Source: Meghimatium bilineatum
Taxonomy: Eukaryota; Mollusca; Gastropoda; Stylommatophora; Philomycidae
Length of the DNA stretch: 64,000 nucleotides
Assembly (NCBI GenBank): GCA_034231615.1
Contig: CM067322.1
Location: 60,048,745 to 60,112,744 of the forward strand
Reading direction: 5' to 3'
Shown: piece by piece, positions 42,203 to 56,816 of the stretch
How positions within the stretch are numbered: the stretch's first letter is position 1
Layout of the letters: each line of letters opens with the position of its first letter
Program-made: the position numbers and the translations under genes
The notes under the pieces: generated by a model
What the model was told of the DNA's origin: nothing
The model's database searches: none
Seen by the model: only the letters and a program-made list of their open reading frames with translations

Positions 42203-45200
42203 GCATTCTTGTAGATATTTTTGTATTTGACCAGGAGTTTAAGAAGAGGATCTATCTAGCTATATATCCATCCATTTATCTGTTTTTGTTTTGTATAGTT
42301 TTGTGTTGTTTTTTCTTTTTTAATGTTCTATTTTGTTTGTTTAATTTAATGTGTTTCTGTTATGGTTTTTTTGTGTATGTGTTTTGTTTTTATGTTTTCT
42401 TCTTTTTTCTTTGTTTTTCCAAATTTTGTTTGTGTTTTTTCTGGTTTGATTGTTTAAATATGTTTGTTCTGTTTTGGGCTTATGTTGTTTTGTTGTTTTC
42501 TTTTCTTTTTGTTATGCTATGTTATGTTTTGATTTTTTCTTCGTTCTAATCTATTTTGTTGTTCTTGTGTGTTGTTTCGTTTTATTTTTGGTATTTTGTT
42601 TTGTTTTTTCATATCTTTATTGTTTTTTAAATTTAATTTGTGTTATTTTATGTTATGTTTGTGTTTTTTTTATTATTATTCTTTTGTTTTTGAATCATTA
42701 TATTTTTGTTGGTTTTATGTTTTGTGTGTTTTGCTGTATTTTGTTTGTTTTTATTTTTATGTTTTATTCCTTTTCGTTTTTAGTTTGATTCTTGTGTATT
42801 TTTTTTGCTATGTTTTGTTCTTTTTTGGTTTATGTTTTGTTTAATTTGTATTGAGTTATGTTGTTTTTATTTCTTTGATGTTATTTTTGTTGTTGTTGTT
42901 GTTGTTTCGTTTTTTTCGTATTTTTGATTTTTTTGTAAAATTTAATTTTTGTAATTATTTAAAGTTAATTTTTTTTTAAATTTGTTGTGTTTTGTTTTTC
43001 TTTATTATTGTTTTGTTTTTGTAGTATAATATCTTGTTTTCTTTTGCTGTGTTTTGGTTTTCTTCATTTGCTTTTTTTGTTTTGTTCTCTTGTTTATTTG
43101 ATGTGCTATGTTTCGTTTTTTTTCTTTTAGTTTATGTTGTTGTTTTATTTTTGTTGCGTTATGTATTGTTTTTTTCTTATTTTTTTCTGTTTTCTCAAAT
43201 TTTTATTTGTTTTTTTCTGCTTTGATTTTTTTTAAATGTTTGTTCTGATTTGGGTTTCTGTTTTATTTTTGTTGCGTTATGTTTTGTTGTGTTTTTGTTT
43301 TGTTGTTTTCATTTCTTTTTATTTTGCTATATTGTGTTTTGTTGTTTTCTTTGTTGTTTGTTTTTATGTTTTGTTGTTCTTTTGTGTTGTTTCGTTTTAT
43401 TTTGGGTATTTTATTATTTTTAATCTTTATTGTATTTTTGTTTTAATTATTTTTGCTATTTTATGTTTTGTTTTTGTATTATATTTTGTTATGTTGTGTT
43501 TTTTTTATTGCTGTTTTGTTTGTTTTAAATCTCTTGTATTTTTGATGTGCTATGTTTGGTAATATTTTTGTTTTTCAGCTATATTTTGTTTTGTTTTTGT
43601 TGCATTATGTGTTGTTTTATTTTTTTTTTGTTTTGCTATGTTCTGTTTTGTTGCTCTATTTCTTTGTTGTTTGTTTTCTGTTTTGTTCTTTTGTGTTGGT
43701 ATTGATATTTTTTGTATGTTTATATATTTCTTTGTTGTTTTTTTAAATTTAATTTTTGTTATTTAATGTGTTTTTCTTTAAATTTTGTTGTGTTTTGTTT
43801 GTTTTCATTTTTGTTTAATTTTTATGTTTAGTTTGTTTCTCTTGTATGTTTTTTTCCTATCTTTTGGTTTTTTTTGGTTTATGTTTTGTTTTATTTTTGT
43901 TGAGTTATGTTGTGTTGTTTTTTTTTCTTTGATGTTTGTTTTTTTTTTGCTGTTTTTTGCTTCGTTCTTTTGTATTTTTATATTTTTGATTTTCTTATTT
44001 TTTAAATTAATTGTTGTTGTTATTTTAAGTGTATTTTTATTTTTAATTTGTTGTATTTTGTTTTCTTTATTATTGTTTTGTTTTTGTATTATAATATTTT
44101 TTTCTTTTGCTGTGTTTTGGTTTTCTTCATTTGCTTTTTTTATGTTTTCTTCTCTTGTTTATTTGATGTACTATATTTTGTTTTGTTCTTTTAGTTTATG
44201 TTGTAATGTTATATTTTTGTTGCGTTATGTTTTTTTTCTTGTTTTTTCCAATTTTGTTTGTTTTTTCTCCTTTGATTTTTTTAAAATTTTTGTTCTGATT
44301 TGGGTTTCTGTTTTATTTTTGTTGCGTTATGTTTTTGTTTTGTTGTTTTCATTTCTTTTATTTTGCTATATTGTGTTTTATTGTTTTCTTTGTTGTTTGT
44401 TTTTATGTTTTGTTGTTCTTTTGTGTTGTTTCGTTTTATTTTGGGTATTTTTGTTTTAATTAGTTTTGTTATTTTATGTTTTGTTTTTGTATTATATTTT
44501 GTTATGTTGTGTTTTTTGTTATTGCTGTTTTGTTTTCATTTTTTTCTGTTTTGTTTGTTTTTAATCTCTTGTATTTTTGATGTGCTATGTTTGCTAATAT
44601 TTTTGTTTTTCTGCTATTTTTTGTTTTGTTTTTGTTGCATTATGTGTTGTTTTATTTTATTTTTGTTTTGCTATGTTCTGTTTTGTTGATTTTTTCTTTG
44701 TTGTTTATTTTCTGTTTTGTTCTTTTGTGTTGTTTCGTTTTGTTTTTGATATTTTTTTGTATTTTTATATATTTTTTATTGTTTTTTTAAATTTAATTTG
44801 TATTATTTTATGTTTCTTTATTATTGTTATGTTGTTGTTTGTTTTTGTTTAACAATCCTTGGACACCGCAGCATTCCTGGTAGGCTGTAACAATCTTTGA
44901 ATCCTGCTGTATTTCTGATAGGTCGTATCGATGCTTGGATACAGGTGAATTAGATTGCCTAGCTTCGAGGACTAAATATTCACCCATAAATCTTACTATC
45001 AGAACCATGACTCTGACCCAAACATGACCCTGACACAATACAAAAAAAAAAAAAAAAACAGAACAAGAAAATAAAATAAATACAAAACATACCAAAAACA
45101 AAACAACAACAAAATAGAAAGAAAACACAACATACAAAACATAAATCAAAACACACAAAAATCAAACATAACAAAATAAATGAAAACAAATACACAACAC

Positions 45201-45348
45201 AACAGAAAAAAACATCACAAAACATAACAAAAAATACAAAAACAAAACAAACACAACAAAGAAAAACAGAACAAAATAAACGAAAAATCAACACAAAAAA
45301 TCAAAAGTAAAATGAAAACAAACCATACCAAAAACAAAATAAAAACAA
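42203..45348. repeat. Satellite monomer 3 (3146 bp)
   Basis: Long form with the same internal duplication (landmarks near 43238 and 44288). Closely similar to monomer 2. Confidence 0.9.
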
Positions 45349-47475
45349 GCATTCTTGTAGATATTTTTGTATTTGACCAGGAGTTTAAGAAGAGGATCTA
45401 TCTAGCTATATATCCATCCATTTATCTGTTTTTGTTTCGCTTTGTTCTGTTGTTTTGTATAGTTTTGTGTTGTTTTTTCTTTTTTAATGTTCTATTTTGT
45501 TTGTTTAATTTAATGTGTTTCTGTTATGGTTTTTTTTGTGTATGTGTTTTGTTTTTATGTTTTCTCCTTTTTTCTTTGTTTTTCAAAATTTTGTTTGTGT
45601 TTTTTCTGGTTTGATTGTTTAAATATGTTTGTTCTGTTTTGGGTTTATGTTGTTTTGTTGTTTTCTTTTCTTTTTGTTATGCTATGTTATGTTTTGATTT
45701 TTTCTTCGTTCTTTTCTATTTTGTTGTTCTTGTGTGTTGTTTCGTTTTATTTATGGTATTGTTTTGTTTTGTTATTTTATATCTATATTGTTTTTTTAAT
45801 TTAATTTTGTTTGTTATTTTATGTTATGTTTTTTTATTATTATTGTTTTGTTTTTGCATCATTATATTTTGTTGGTTTTATGTTTTGTATGTTTTGCTGT
45901 GTTATTTTTATTTCTTTTCGTTTTTAGTTTGATTGTCGTGTATTTATTTTTTTTGCTGTTTTGTTCTTTTTTGGTTTATGTTTAGTTTTATTTTTATTGA
46001 GTTATGTTGTGTTTTTTTTTCTTTGATGTTATTTTTTTTCCTTTTTTTCTTTATATTTTTGAATTGTTTTTTTTTAAATTTAATTTTTGTAGTTATTTTA
46101 AGTTAATTTATTTTTTTAATTTGTTGTTTTGTTTTCTTTATTATTGTTTTGTTTTTGTAGTATAATATTTTGTTTTCTTTTGCTGTGTTTTGGTTTTCTT
46201 CGTTTGCTTTTTAATGTTTTGTTCTCTTGTTTATTTGATGTGCTATGTTTTGTTTTGTTCTTTTAGTTTATGTTGTTTTATTTTTGTTGCGTTATGTATT
46301 GTTTTCTTTGTTTTCTCCAAATTTGTTTGATTTTTCTGCTTTGATTTATTTTAAATATTTGTTCTGATTTGGGTTTCTGTTTTATTTTTGTTGCGTTATA
46401 TTTTGTTGTGTTTTTGTTTTGTTGTTTTAATTTCTATTTGTTTAGCTATATTGTGTTTTGTTGTTTTCTTTGTTGTTTGTTTTTATGTTTTGTTGTTCTT
46501 TTGTGTTCTTTCGTTTTATTTTGTGTATTTTGTTATTTTATATCTTTATTGTATTTTTGTTTTAATTAGTTGTGTTATTTTAGGTATTGTTTTTGTATTA
46601 TATTTTGTTATGTTGTGTTTTTTTTGTATTGCTGTTTTTTTTCATTTTTTTCTGTTTTGTTTGTTTTTAATCTCTTGTATTTTTGATGTGCTATGTTTGG
46701 TAATATTTTTGTTTTTCAGCTATATTTTGTTTTGTTTTTGTTGCATTATGTGTTGTTTAATTTTATTTTTGTTTTGCTATGTTCTGTTTTGTTGCTTTTT
46801 TTCTTTGTTGTTTGTTTTCTGTTTTGTTCTTTTGTGTTGTTATTGATATTTTTTGTATGTTTATACATTTCTTTCTTGTTTTTTTAAATTTAATTTCTGT
46901 TATTTAATGTTTTTTTAAATTTTGTTGTTGTGTTTTGTTTTTCTTTATTATTGTTATTTCTTGTTGTTTTAACATTCCTTGGACACTGCTGCATTCCTGG
47001 TGGGCTGTAACAATCCTTGGATCCTGCTGTATTCCTGGTAGGTCGTATCGATGCTTGGATACAGTTGAATTAGATTGTCTCGCTTCGAGGACTAAATATG
47101 CACCCCTAAATCTTCCTATCAGAACCATGACTCTGACACAAACATGACCCTGACACAATACAAAACAAAACAAATGAAACAAAACAAAAACAAGAAAATA
47201 AATACAAAACATACCAAAAACAAAGCAAAAACAAACAAAACTACATCAAAATAGAAAGAAAACACAACATACAAAACATAAATCAAAACACACAACACAA
47301 CAAAATAAATGAAAACAAATACACAACACAACAGAAAAAAACATCATAAAACATAACAAAAATAAAACAAACACAACATAGAAAACAAAGAAAAACAGAA
47401 CAAAATAAACGAAAAATCAACACAAAAAACAAAAGTAAAATGAAAACAAACCATACCAAAAACAAATAAAAACAA
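45349..47475. repeat. Satellite monomer 4 (2127 bp)
   Basis: Standard form with one landmark (about 46358). Its core B belongs to the subtype seen in monomer 1 (AACATTCCTTGGACACTGCT), unlike its long neighbours. Confidence 0.9.
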
Positions 47476-50400
47476 GCATTCTTGTATACATATTTGTATT
47501 TGACCAGGAGTTTAAGAAGAGGATCTATCTAGCTATCTATCCATCCATTTATCTGTTTTTGTTTCGCTTTGTTCTGTTGTTTTTTATTTGTTTATGTTGT
47601 TTTGTATAGTTATTTTGTTGTTTTTGCTTTTTTAATGTTCTATTTTGTTTGTTTAATTTAATGTGTTTCTGTTTTGGTTTTTTGTGTATGTGTTTTGTTT
47701 TTATGTTTTCTCCTTTTTTCTTTGTTTTTCAAAAAAAACTTTCTTTTTTTCTGGTTTGATTGTTTAAATATGGTTGTTTTGGGTTTATGTTGTTTTGTTG
47801 TGTTTTCTTTTCTTTTCTTTTTGTTATGCTATGTTATGTTTTTGATTTTTCCTTTGTTCTTTTCAATTTTGTTGTTCTTGTGTGTTGTTTCGTTTTATTT
47901 TTGGTATTTTGTTTTGTTTTTTCATATCTTTATTGTTTTTTAAATTTAACTTGTGTTATTTTATGTTATGTTTGTGATTTTTCTATTATTATTAATTTTT
48001 TTTGCATCATTATATTTTTGTTGGTTTTATGTTTTGTGTGTTTTGCTGTATTTTGTTTGTTTTTATTTTTATGTTTTATTCCTTTTCGTTTTTAGTTTGA
48101 TTCTCGTGTATTTTTTTTGCTATGTTTTGTTCTTTTTTGGTTTATGTTTTGTTTAATTTGTATTGAGTTATGTTGTTTTTTATTTCTTTGATGTTATTTT
48201 TTGTTGTTGTTGTTTCGTTGTTGTTTTTTTGTATTTTTGATTTTTTTGTAAAATTTAATTTTTGTAATTATTTAAAGTTAATTTTCTTTAAATTTGTTGT
48301 GTTTTGTTTTTCTTTATTATTGTTTTGTTATTGTAGTATAATATCTTGTTTTCTTTTGCTGTGTTTTGGTTTTCTTCATTTGATTTTTTTGTTTTGTTCT
48401 CTTGTTTATTTGATGTGCTATGTTTTGTTTTTTTCTTTTAGTTTATGCTGTTGTTTTATTTTTGTTGCGTTATGAATTGTTTTTTTCTTGTTTTTTCAGT
48501 TTTCTCAAATTTGTATTTCTTTTTTTCTGCTTTGATTTTTTTTAAATGTTTGTTATGATTTGGGTTTCTGTTTTATTTTTGTTGCGTTATGTTGTGTTGT
48601 GTTTTTGTTGTTTTCATTTCTTTTTATTTTGCTATATTGTGTTTTGTTGTTTTCTTTGTTGTTTGTTTTTATGTTTTGTTGTTCTTTTGTGTTGTTTCGT
48701 TTTATTTTGGGTATTTTGTTATTTTATATCTTTATTGTATTTTTGTTTTAATTATTTTTGTTATTTTATGTTTTGTTTTTGTATTATATTTTGTTATGTT
48801 GTATTTTTTTGTATTGCCGTTTTGTTTGTTTTTAATCTCTTGTATTTTTGATGTGCTATGTTTGGTAATATTTTTGTTTTTTTTCAGCTATATTTTGTTT
48901 TGTTTTTGTTGCATTATGTGTTGTTTTATTTTATTTTTGTTTTACTATGTTCTGTTTTGTTGCTTTATTACTTTGTTGTTTGTTTTCTGTTTTGTTCTTT
49001 TGTGTTGTTATTGATATTTTTTTGTATGTTTATATATTTCTTTGTTGTTTTTTTAAATTTAATTTTTGTTATTTAATGTGTTTTTTTTTAAATTTTGTTG
49101 TGTTTTGTTTGTTTTAATTTTTGTTTATTTTTATGTTTAGTTTGTTTCTCTTGTATTTTTTTTCCCTATCTTTTGTTCTTTTTTGGTCCATGTTTTGTTC
49201 TATTTTTGTTGAGTTATGTTGTGTTGTTTTTTTTCTTTGATGTTTGTTTTTTTTGCTGTTTTTTATTTAGTTTTTATTTGTATTTTTATATTTTTGATTT
49301 TATTTTTTAAATTAATTGTTGTTATTTTAAGTGTATTTTTATTTTTAATTTGTTGTGTTTTGTTTTCTTTATTATTGTTTTGTTTTTGTATTATAATATT
49401 TTTCTCTTTTGCTGTGTTTTGGTTTTCTTCATTTGCTTTTTTATGTTTTGTTCTCTTGTTTATTTGATGTGCTATGTTTTGTTTTGTTCTTTTAGTTTAT
49501 GTTGTAATGTTATATTTTGTTGCGTTATGTTTTTTTTTCTTGTTTTCTCCAATTTTGTTTGTTTTTTTCTGCTTTGTTTTTTTGTAAATGTTTGTTCTGA
49601 TTTGGGTTTCTGTTTTATTTTTGTTGCGTTATGTTTTTGTTTTGTTGTTTTCCTTTCTTTTATTTTGCTATATTGTGTTTTATTGTTTTCTTTGTTGTTT
49701 GTTTTTATGTTTTGTTGTTCTTTTGTGTTTTTTCGTTTTATTTTAATTATTTTTGTTTTAATTAGTTTTGTTATTTTATGTTTTGTTTTTGTATTATATT
49801 TTGTTATGTTGTGTTTTTTTTTATTGCTGTTTTGTTTTCATTTTTTTCTGTTTTGTTTGTTTTTAATCTCTTGTATTTTTGATGTGCTATGTTTGCTAAT
49901 ATTTTTTGTTTTTCTGCTATATTTTGTTTTGTTTTTGTTGCATTATGTGTTGTTTTATTTTATTTTTCTTTTGCTATGTTCTGTTTTGTTGCTTTTTTCT
50001 TTGTTGTTTGTTTTCTGTTTTGTTCTTTTGTGTTGTTTCGTTTTGTTTTTGATATTTTTTTGTATTTTTATATATTTTTTATTGTTTTTTTTAAATTTAA
50101 TTTGTATTATTTTATGCTTTCTTCATTATTGTTATGTTGTTGTTTGTTTTTGTTTAACAATCCTTGGACACCGCAGCATTCCTGGTAGGCTGTAACAATC
50201 TTTGAATCCTGCTGTATTTCTGATAGGTCGTATCGATGCTTGGATACAGTTGAATTAGATTGCCTCGCTTCGAGGACTAAATATGCACACATAAATCTTC
50301 CTATCAGAACCATGACTCTGACCCAAACATGACCCTGACACAATACAAAACACAAAAAAACAACAACAAAACACAAACAAGAAAATAAAATAAATACAAA

Positions 50401-50662
50401 ACATACCAAAAACAAAAGAAAAACAAAACAACAACAAAATAGAAAGAAAACACAACATACAAAACATAAATCAAAACACACAAAAATCAAACATAACAAA
50501 ATAAATGAAAACAAATACACAACACAACAGAAAAGAACATCACAAAACATAACAATACCAAAAAAAACACAACAAAGAAAAACAACAAAATAAACGAAAA
50601 ATCAACACAAAAAATCAAAAGTAAAATGAAAACAAACCATACCAAAAACAAAATAAAAACAA
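47476..50662. repeat. Satellite monomer 5 (3187 bp)
   Basis: Long form with two landmarks (48548, changed to GTTATGATTTGGG, and 49590). Confidence 0.9.
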
Positions 50663-52763
50663 GCATTCTTGTAGACATTTTTGTATTTGACCAGGAGTTT
50701 AAGAAGAGGATCTATCTAGCTATCTATCCATCCATTTATCTGTTTTTGTTTCGCTTTGTTCTGTTGTTTTGTATAGTTTTGTGTTGTTTTTTTATTTTTT
50801 AATGTTCTATTTTGTTTGTTTAATTTAATGTGTTTCTGTTACGGTTTTTTTGTGTATGTGTTTTGTTTTTATGTTTTCTCCTCTTTTTTTTCCAAATTGT
50901 GTTTGTTTTTTCTGGTTCGATTGTTTAAATATGTTTGTTCTGGGTTTATGTTGTTTTGTTGTGTTTTCTTTTCTTTTTGTTATGCTATGTTATGTTTTGA
51001 TTTTTTATTTGTTCTTTTCTATTTTGTTGTTCTTGTGTGTTGTTTCGTTTTATTTATGGTATTTTGTTTTGTTATTTTATATCTTTATTGTTTTTTTAAT
51101 TTAATTTTGTTTGTTATTTTATGTTATGTTTTTTTATTATTATTGTTTAGTTTTTGCATCATTATATTTTCGTTGGTTTTATGTTTTGTGTGTTTTGCTG
51201 TGTTATTTTTATTTCTTTTCGTTTTTAGTTTGATTGTCGTTGATTTATTTTTTTTTGCTGTTTTGTTCTTTTTTGGTTTATGTTTATTTTTATTTAGTTA
51301 TGTTGTGTTTTTCTCTTCTTTAATGTTGTGTTTTTTTTTCTTTGATGTTCGGTTTTTTTGTATTTTTTTATATTTTTGAATTGTTTTTTTTTTTAATTTA
51401 ATTTTTGTAGTTATTTTAAGTTAATTTATTTTTTTAATTTGTTGTTTTGTTTTCTTTATTATTGTTTTGTTTTTGTAGTATAATATTTTGTTTTCTTTTG
51501 CTGTGTTTTGGTTTTCTTCATTTGCTTTTTTCTGTTTTGTTCTCTTGTTTATTTGATGTGCTATGTTTTGTTTTGTTCTTTTAGTTTATGTTGTTTAATT
51601 TTTGTTGCGTATTTGTTGTTTTCTTTGTTTTCTCAAAATTTGTTTGTTTTTTCTGCTTTGATTTTTTTTTAATGTTTGTTCTGATTTGCGTTTCTGTTTT
51701 ATTTTTGTTGCGTTATGTTTTGCTGTGTTTTTGTTTTGTTGTTTTCATTTCTTTTTATTTTGCTATATTGTGTTTTCTTTGTTGTTTGTTTTTATGTTTT
51801 GTTGTTCTTTTGTGTTGTTTCGTTTTATATTGGGTATTTTGTTATTTCATATCTTTATTGTATTTTTGTTTTAATTAGTTTTGTTATTTTATGTTTCGTT
51901 TCTGTATTATATTTTGTTATGATGTGTTTTTTTGTATTGCTGTTTTGTTTTCATTTTTTTCTGTTTTGTTTGTTTTTAATCTCTTGTATTTTTGATGTGC
52001 TATGTTTGTTAATATTTTTGTTTCTCTGCTATATTTTGTTTTGTTTTCGTTGCATTATGTGTTGTTTTATTTTATTTTTGTTTTGCTATGTTCTGTTTTG
52101 TTGATTTTTTCTTTGTTGTTTGTTTTCTGTTTTGTTCTTTTGTGTTGTTTCGTTTTGTTTTTGATATTTTTTGTATTTTTATATATTTTTTATTGTTTTT
52201 TTAAATTTAATTTGTATTATTTTATGTTTTCTTTATTATTGTTATGTTGTTGTTTGTTTTTGTTTAACAATCCTTGGACACCGCAGCATTCTTGGTAGGC
52301 TGTAACAATCTTTGAATCCTGCTGTATTTCTGATAGGTCGTATCGATGCTTTGATACAGTTGAATTAGATTGCCTCACTTCGAGGACACCCTCGAATATG
52401 CACCCATAAATCTTCCTATCAGAACCATGACTCTGACCCAAACATAACCCTGACACAATACAAAACAAAACAAAAACAAAACACAAACAAGAAAATAAAA
52501 TAAATACAAAACATACCAAAAACAAAACAAAACAACATCAAAATAGAAAGAAAACACAACATACAAAACATAAATCAAAACACACAAAAATCAAACATAA
52601 CAAAATAAATGAAAACAAATACACAACACAACAGAAAAAAACATAACAATACAAAAACTAAACAAACACAACAAAGAAAAACAGAACAAAATAAACGAAA
52701 AATCAACACAAAAAATCAAAAGTAAAATGAAAACAAACCATACCAAAAACAAAATAAAAACAA
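50663..52763. repeat. Satellite monomer 6 (2101 bp)
   Basis: Standard form. The landmark reads GTTCTGATTTGCGTTTCTG, the G-to-C variant found in most monomers to its right. Core B carries a small insertion (ACCCTCG) near 52387. Confidence 0.9.
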
Positions 52764-54773
52764 GCATTCTTGTAGACATTTTTGTATTTGACCAGGAGTT
52801 TAAGAAGAGGATCTATCTAGCTATCTATCCATCCATTTATCTGTTTTTGTTTCGCTTTGTTCTGTTGTTTTGTATAGTTTTTGCTTTTTTTAATGTTCTA
52901 TTTTGTTTGTTTAATTTAATGTGTTTTTGTTATGGTTTTTTTGTGTATGTGTTTTGTTTTTATGTTTTCTCCTCTTTTTTTTCCAAATTGTGTTTGTGTT
53001 TTTTCTGGTTTGATTGTTTAAATATGTTTGTTCTGGGTTTATGTTGTTTTGTTGTGTTTTCTTTTCTTTTTGTTATGCTATGTTATGTTTTGATTTTTTA
53101 TTTGTTCTTTTCTATTTTGTTGTTCTTGTGTGTTGTTTCGTTTTATTTATGGTATTCTGTTTTGTTATTTTATATCTTTATTGTTTTTTTAATTTAATTT
53201 TGTTTGTTATTTTATGTTATGTTTTTTTTATTATTATTGTTTAGTTTTTGCATCATTATATTTTTGTTGGTTTTATGTTTTGTGTGTTTTGCTGTGTTAT
53301 TTTTATTTCTTTTCGTTTTTAGTTTGATTGTCGTTGATTTATTTTTTTTGCTGTTTTGTTCTATTTTGGTTTGTTTTTTTAAATTTTTATTGAGTTATGT
53401 TGTGTTTTTCTTTTCTTTAATGTTGTGTGTTTTTTTTCTTTGATGTTCGTTTTTTTTTATATTTTTGAATTGTTTTTTTTAAATGTAATTTTTTAAGTTA
53501 TTTTAAGTTAATTTTTTTTTTAATTTGTTGTTTTGTTTTCTTTATGATTGTTTTGTTTTTGTAGTATAATATTTTGTTTTCTTTTGCTGTGTTTTGGTTT
53601 TCTTCATTTGCTTTTTTATGTTTTGTTCTCTTGTTTATTTGATGTGCTATGTTTTGTTTTGTTCTTTTAGTTTATGTTGTTTTATTTTTGTTGCGTTATG
53701 TATTGTTTTCTTTGTTTTCTCAGAATTTGTGTGTTTTTTCTGCTTTGATTTTTTTAAATGTCTTTTCTGATTTGGGTTTCTGTTTTATTTTTGTTGCGTT
53801 ATGTTTTGTTGTGTTTTGCTATATTGTGTTTTGTTGTTTTCTTTGTTGTTTGTTTTTATGTTTTGTTGTTCTCTTCGTTTTATTTTGGGTATTTTGTTAT
53901 TTTATATCTTTATTGTATTTTTGTTTTAATTATTTTTGTTATTTTATGTTTTGTTTCTGTATTATATTTTGTTATGTTGTGTTTTTTTGTATTGCTGTTT
54001 TGTTTTCATTTTTTTCTGTTTTGTTTGTTTTTAATCTCTTGTATTTTTGATGTGCTATGTTTGTTAATATTTTTGTTTCTCTGCTATATTTTGTTTTGTT
54101 TTTGTTGCATTATGTGTTGTTTTATTCTATTTTTGTTTTGCTATGTTCTGTTTTGTTGATTTTTTCTTTGTTGTTTGTTTTCTGTTTTGTTCTTTTGTTT
54201 TGTTTCGTTTTGATATTTTTATATATTTTTTATTGTTTTTTTAAATTTAATTTGTATTATTTTATGTTTTCTTTATTATTGTTATGTTGTTTGTTTTTGT
54301 TTAACAATCCTTGGACACCGCAGCATTCTTGGTAGGCTGTAACAATCTTTGAATCCTGCTGTATTTCTGATAGGTCGTATCGATGCTTGGATACAGTTGA
54401 ATTAGATTGCCTCACTTCGAGGACTAAATATGCACCCATAAATCTTCCTATCAGAACCATGACTCTGACCCAAACATAACCCTGACACAATACAAAACAA
54501 AACAAGAAAATAAAATAAATACAAAACATACCAAAAACAAAACAACATCAAAATAGAAAGAAAACACAACATACAAAACATAAATCAAAACACACAAAAA
54601 TCAAACATAACAAAATAAATGAAAACAAATACACAACACAACAGAAAAAAACATAACAATACAAAAACTAAACAAACACAACAAAGAAAAACAGAACAAA
54701 ATAAACGAAAAATCAACACAAAAAATCAAAAGTAAAATGAAAACAAACCATACCAAAAACAAAATAAAAACAA
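52764..54773. repeat. Satellite monomer 7 (2010 bp)
   Basis: Standard form, but the landmark keeps the older GATTTGGGTTTCTG variant. Confidence 0.9.
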
Positions 54774-56816
54774 GCATTCTTATAGACATTTTTTTATTTG
54801 ACCAGGAGTTTAAGAGGAGGATCAATCTAGCTATCTATCCATCCATTTATCTGTTTTTGTTTCGCTTTGTTCTTTTGTTTTGTACAGGTTTTTGCTTTTT
54901 TTAATGTTCTATTTTGTTTGTTTAATTTAATGTGTTTTTGTTATGGTTTTTTTGTGTATGTGTTTTGTTTTTATGTTTTCTCCTTTTTTCTTTGTTTTTC
55001 CAAATATTTTTTTTTCTGGTTTGATTGTTTAAATATGTTTGTTCTGTTTTGGGTTTATGTTGTTTTGTTGTGTTTTCTTTTCTTTTTGTTATGCTATGTT
55101 ATGTTTTGATTTTTTATTTGTTCTTTTCTATTTTGTTGTTCTTGTGTGTTGTTTCGTTTTATTTATGGTATTCTGTTTTGTTATTTTATATCTTTATTGT
55201 TTTTTTAATTTAATTTTGTTTGTTATTTTATGTTATGTTTTTTTATTATTATTGTTTAGTTTTTGCATCATTATATTTTTGTTGGTTTTATGTTTTGTGT
55301 GTTTTGCTGTGTTATTTTTATTTCTTTTCGTTTTTAGTTTGATTGTCGTTGATTTATTTTTTTTGCTGTTTTGTTCTTTTTTGGTTTGTTTTTTTAAATT
55401 TTTATTGAGTTATGTTGTGTTTTTCTTTTCTTTAATGTTGTGTTTTTTTTTCTTTGATGTTCGGTTTTTTTGTATTTTTTTATATTTTTGAATTGTTTTT
55501 TTTTTAAATTTAATTTTTGTAGTTATTTTAAGTTAATTTATTTTTTTAATTTGTTGTTTTGTTTTCTTCATTATTGTTTTGTTTTTGTAGTATAATATTT
55601 TATTTTCTTTTGCTGTGTTTTGGTTTTCTTCATTTGCTTTTTTCTGTTTTGTTCTCTTGTTTATTTGATGTGCTATGTTTTGTTTTGTTCTTTTAGTTTA
55701 TGTTGTTTAATTTTTGTTGCGTATTTGTTGTTTTCTTTGTTTTCTCAAAATTTGTTTGTTTTTTCTGCTTTGATTTTTTTTTAAATGTTTGTTCTGATTT
55801 GCGTTTCTGTTTTATTTTTGTTGCATTATGTTTTGTTGTGTTTTTGTTTTGCTATATTGTGTTTTGTTGTTTTCTTTGTTGTTTGTTTTTATGTTTTGTT
55901 GTTCTTTCGTTTTATTTTGGGTATTTTGTTATTTTATATCTTTATTGTATTTTTGTTTTAATTATTTTTGTTATTTTATGTTTTGTTTCTGTATTATATT
56001 TTGTTATGTTGTGTTTTTTTGTATTGCTGTTTTGTTTTCATTTTTTTCTGTTTTGTTTGTTTTTAATCTCTTGTATTTTTGATGTGCTATGTTTGTTAAT
56101 ATTTTTGTTTCTCTGCTATATTTTGTTTTGTTTTTGTTGCATTATGTGTTGTTTTATTTTATTTTTGTTTTGCTATGTTCTGTTTTGTTGATTTTTTCTT
56201 TGTTGTTTGTTTTCTGTTTTGTTCTTTTGTGTTGTTTCGTTTTGTTTTTGATATTTTTTGTATTTTTATATATTTTTTTAATTTAATTTGTATTATTTTA
56301 TGTTTTCTTTATTATTGTTATGTTGTTTGTTTTTGTTTAACAATCCTTGGACACCGCAGCATTCTTGGTAGGCTGTAACAATCTTTGAATCCTGCTGTAT
56401 TTCTGATAGGTCGTATCGATGCTTGGATACAGTTGAATTAGATTGCCTCACTTCGAGGACTAAATATGCACCCATAAATCTTCCTATCAGAACCATGACT
56501 CTGACCCAAACATAACCCTGACACAATACAAAACAAAACACAAACAAGAAAATAAAATAAATACAAAACATACCAAAAACAAAACAACATCAAAATAGAA
56601 AGAAAACACAACATACAAAACATAAATCAAAACACACAAAAATCAAACATAACAAAATAAATGAAAACAAATACACAACACAACAGAAAAAAACATAACA
56701 ATACAAAAACTAAACAAACACAACAAAGAAAAACAGAACAAAATAAACGAAAAATCAACACAAAAAATCAAAAGTAAAATGAAAACAAACCATACCAAAA
56801 ACAAAATAAAAAACGA
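54774..56816. repeat. Satellite monomer 8 (2043 bp)
   Basis: Standard form, near-identical to later copies over long stretches. Core A has TATAGACATTTTTTTATTTG and GAGGAGGATCAATC variants. Confidence 0.9.
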
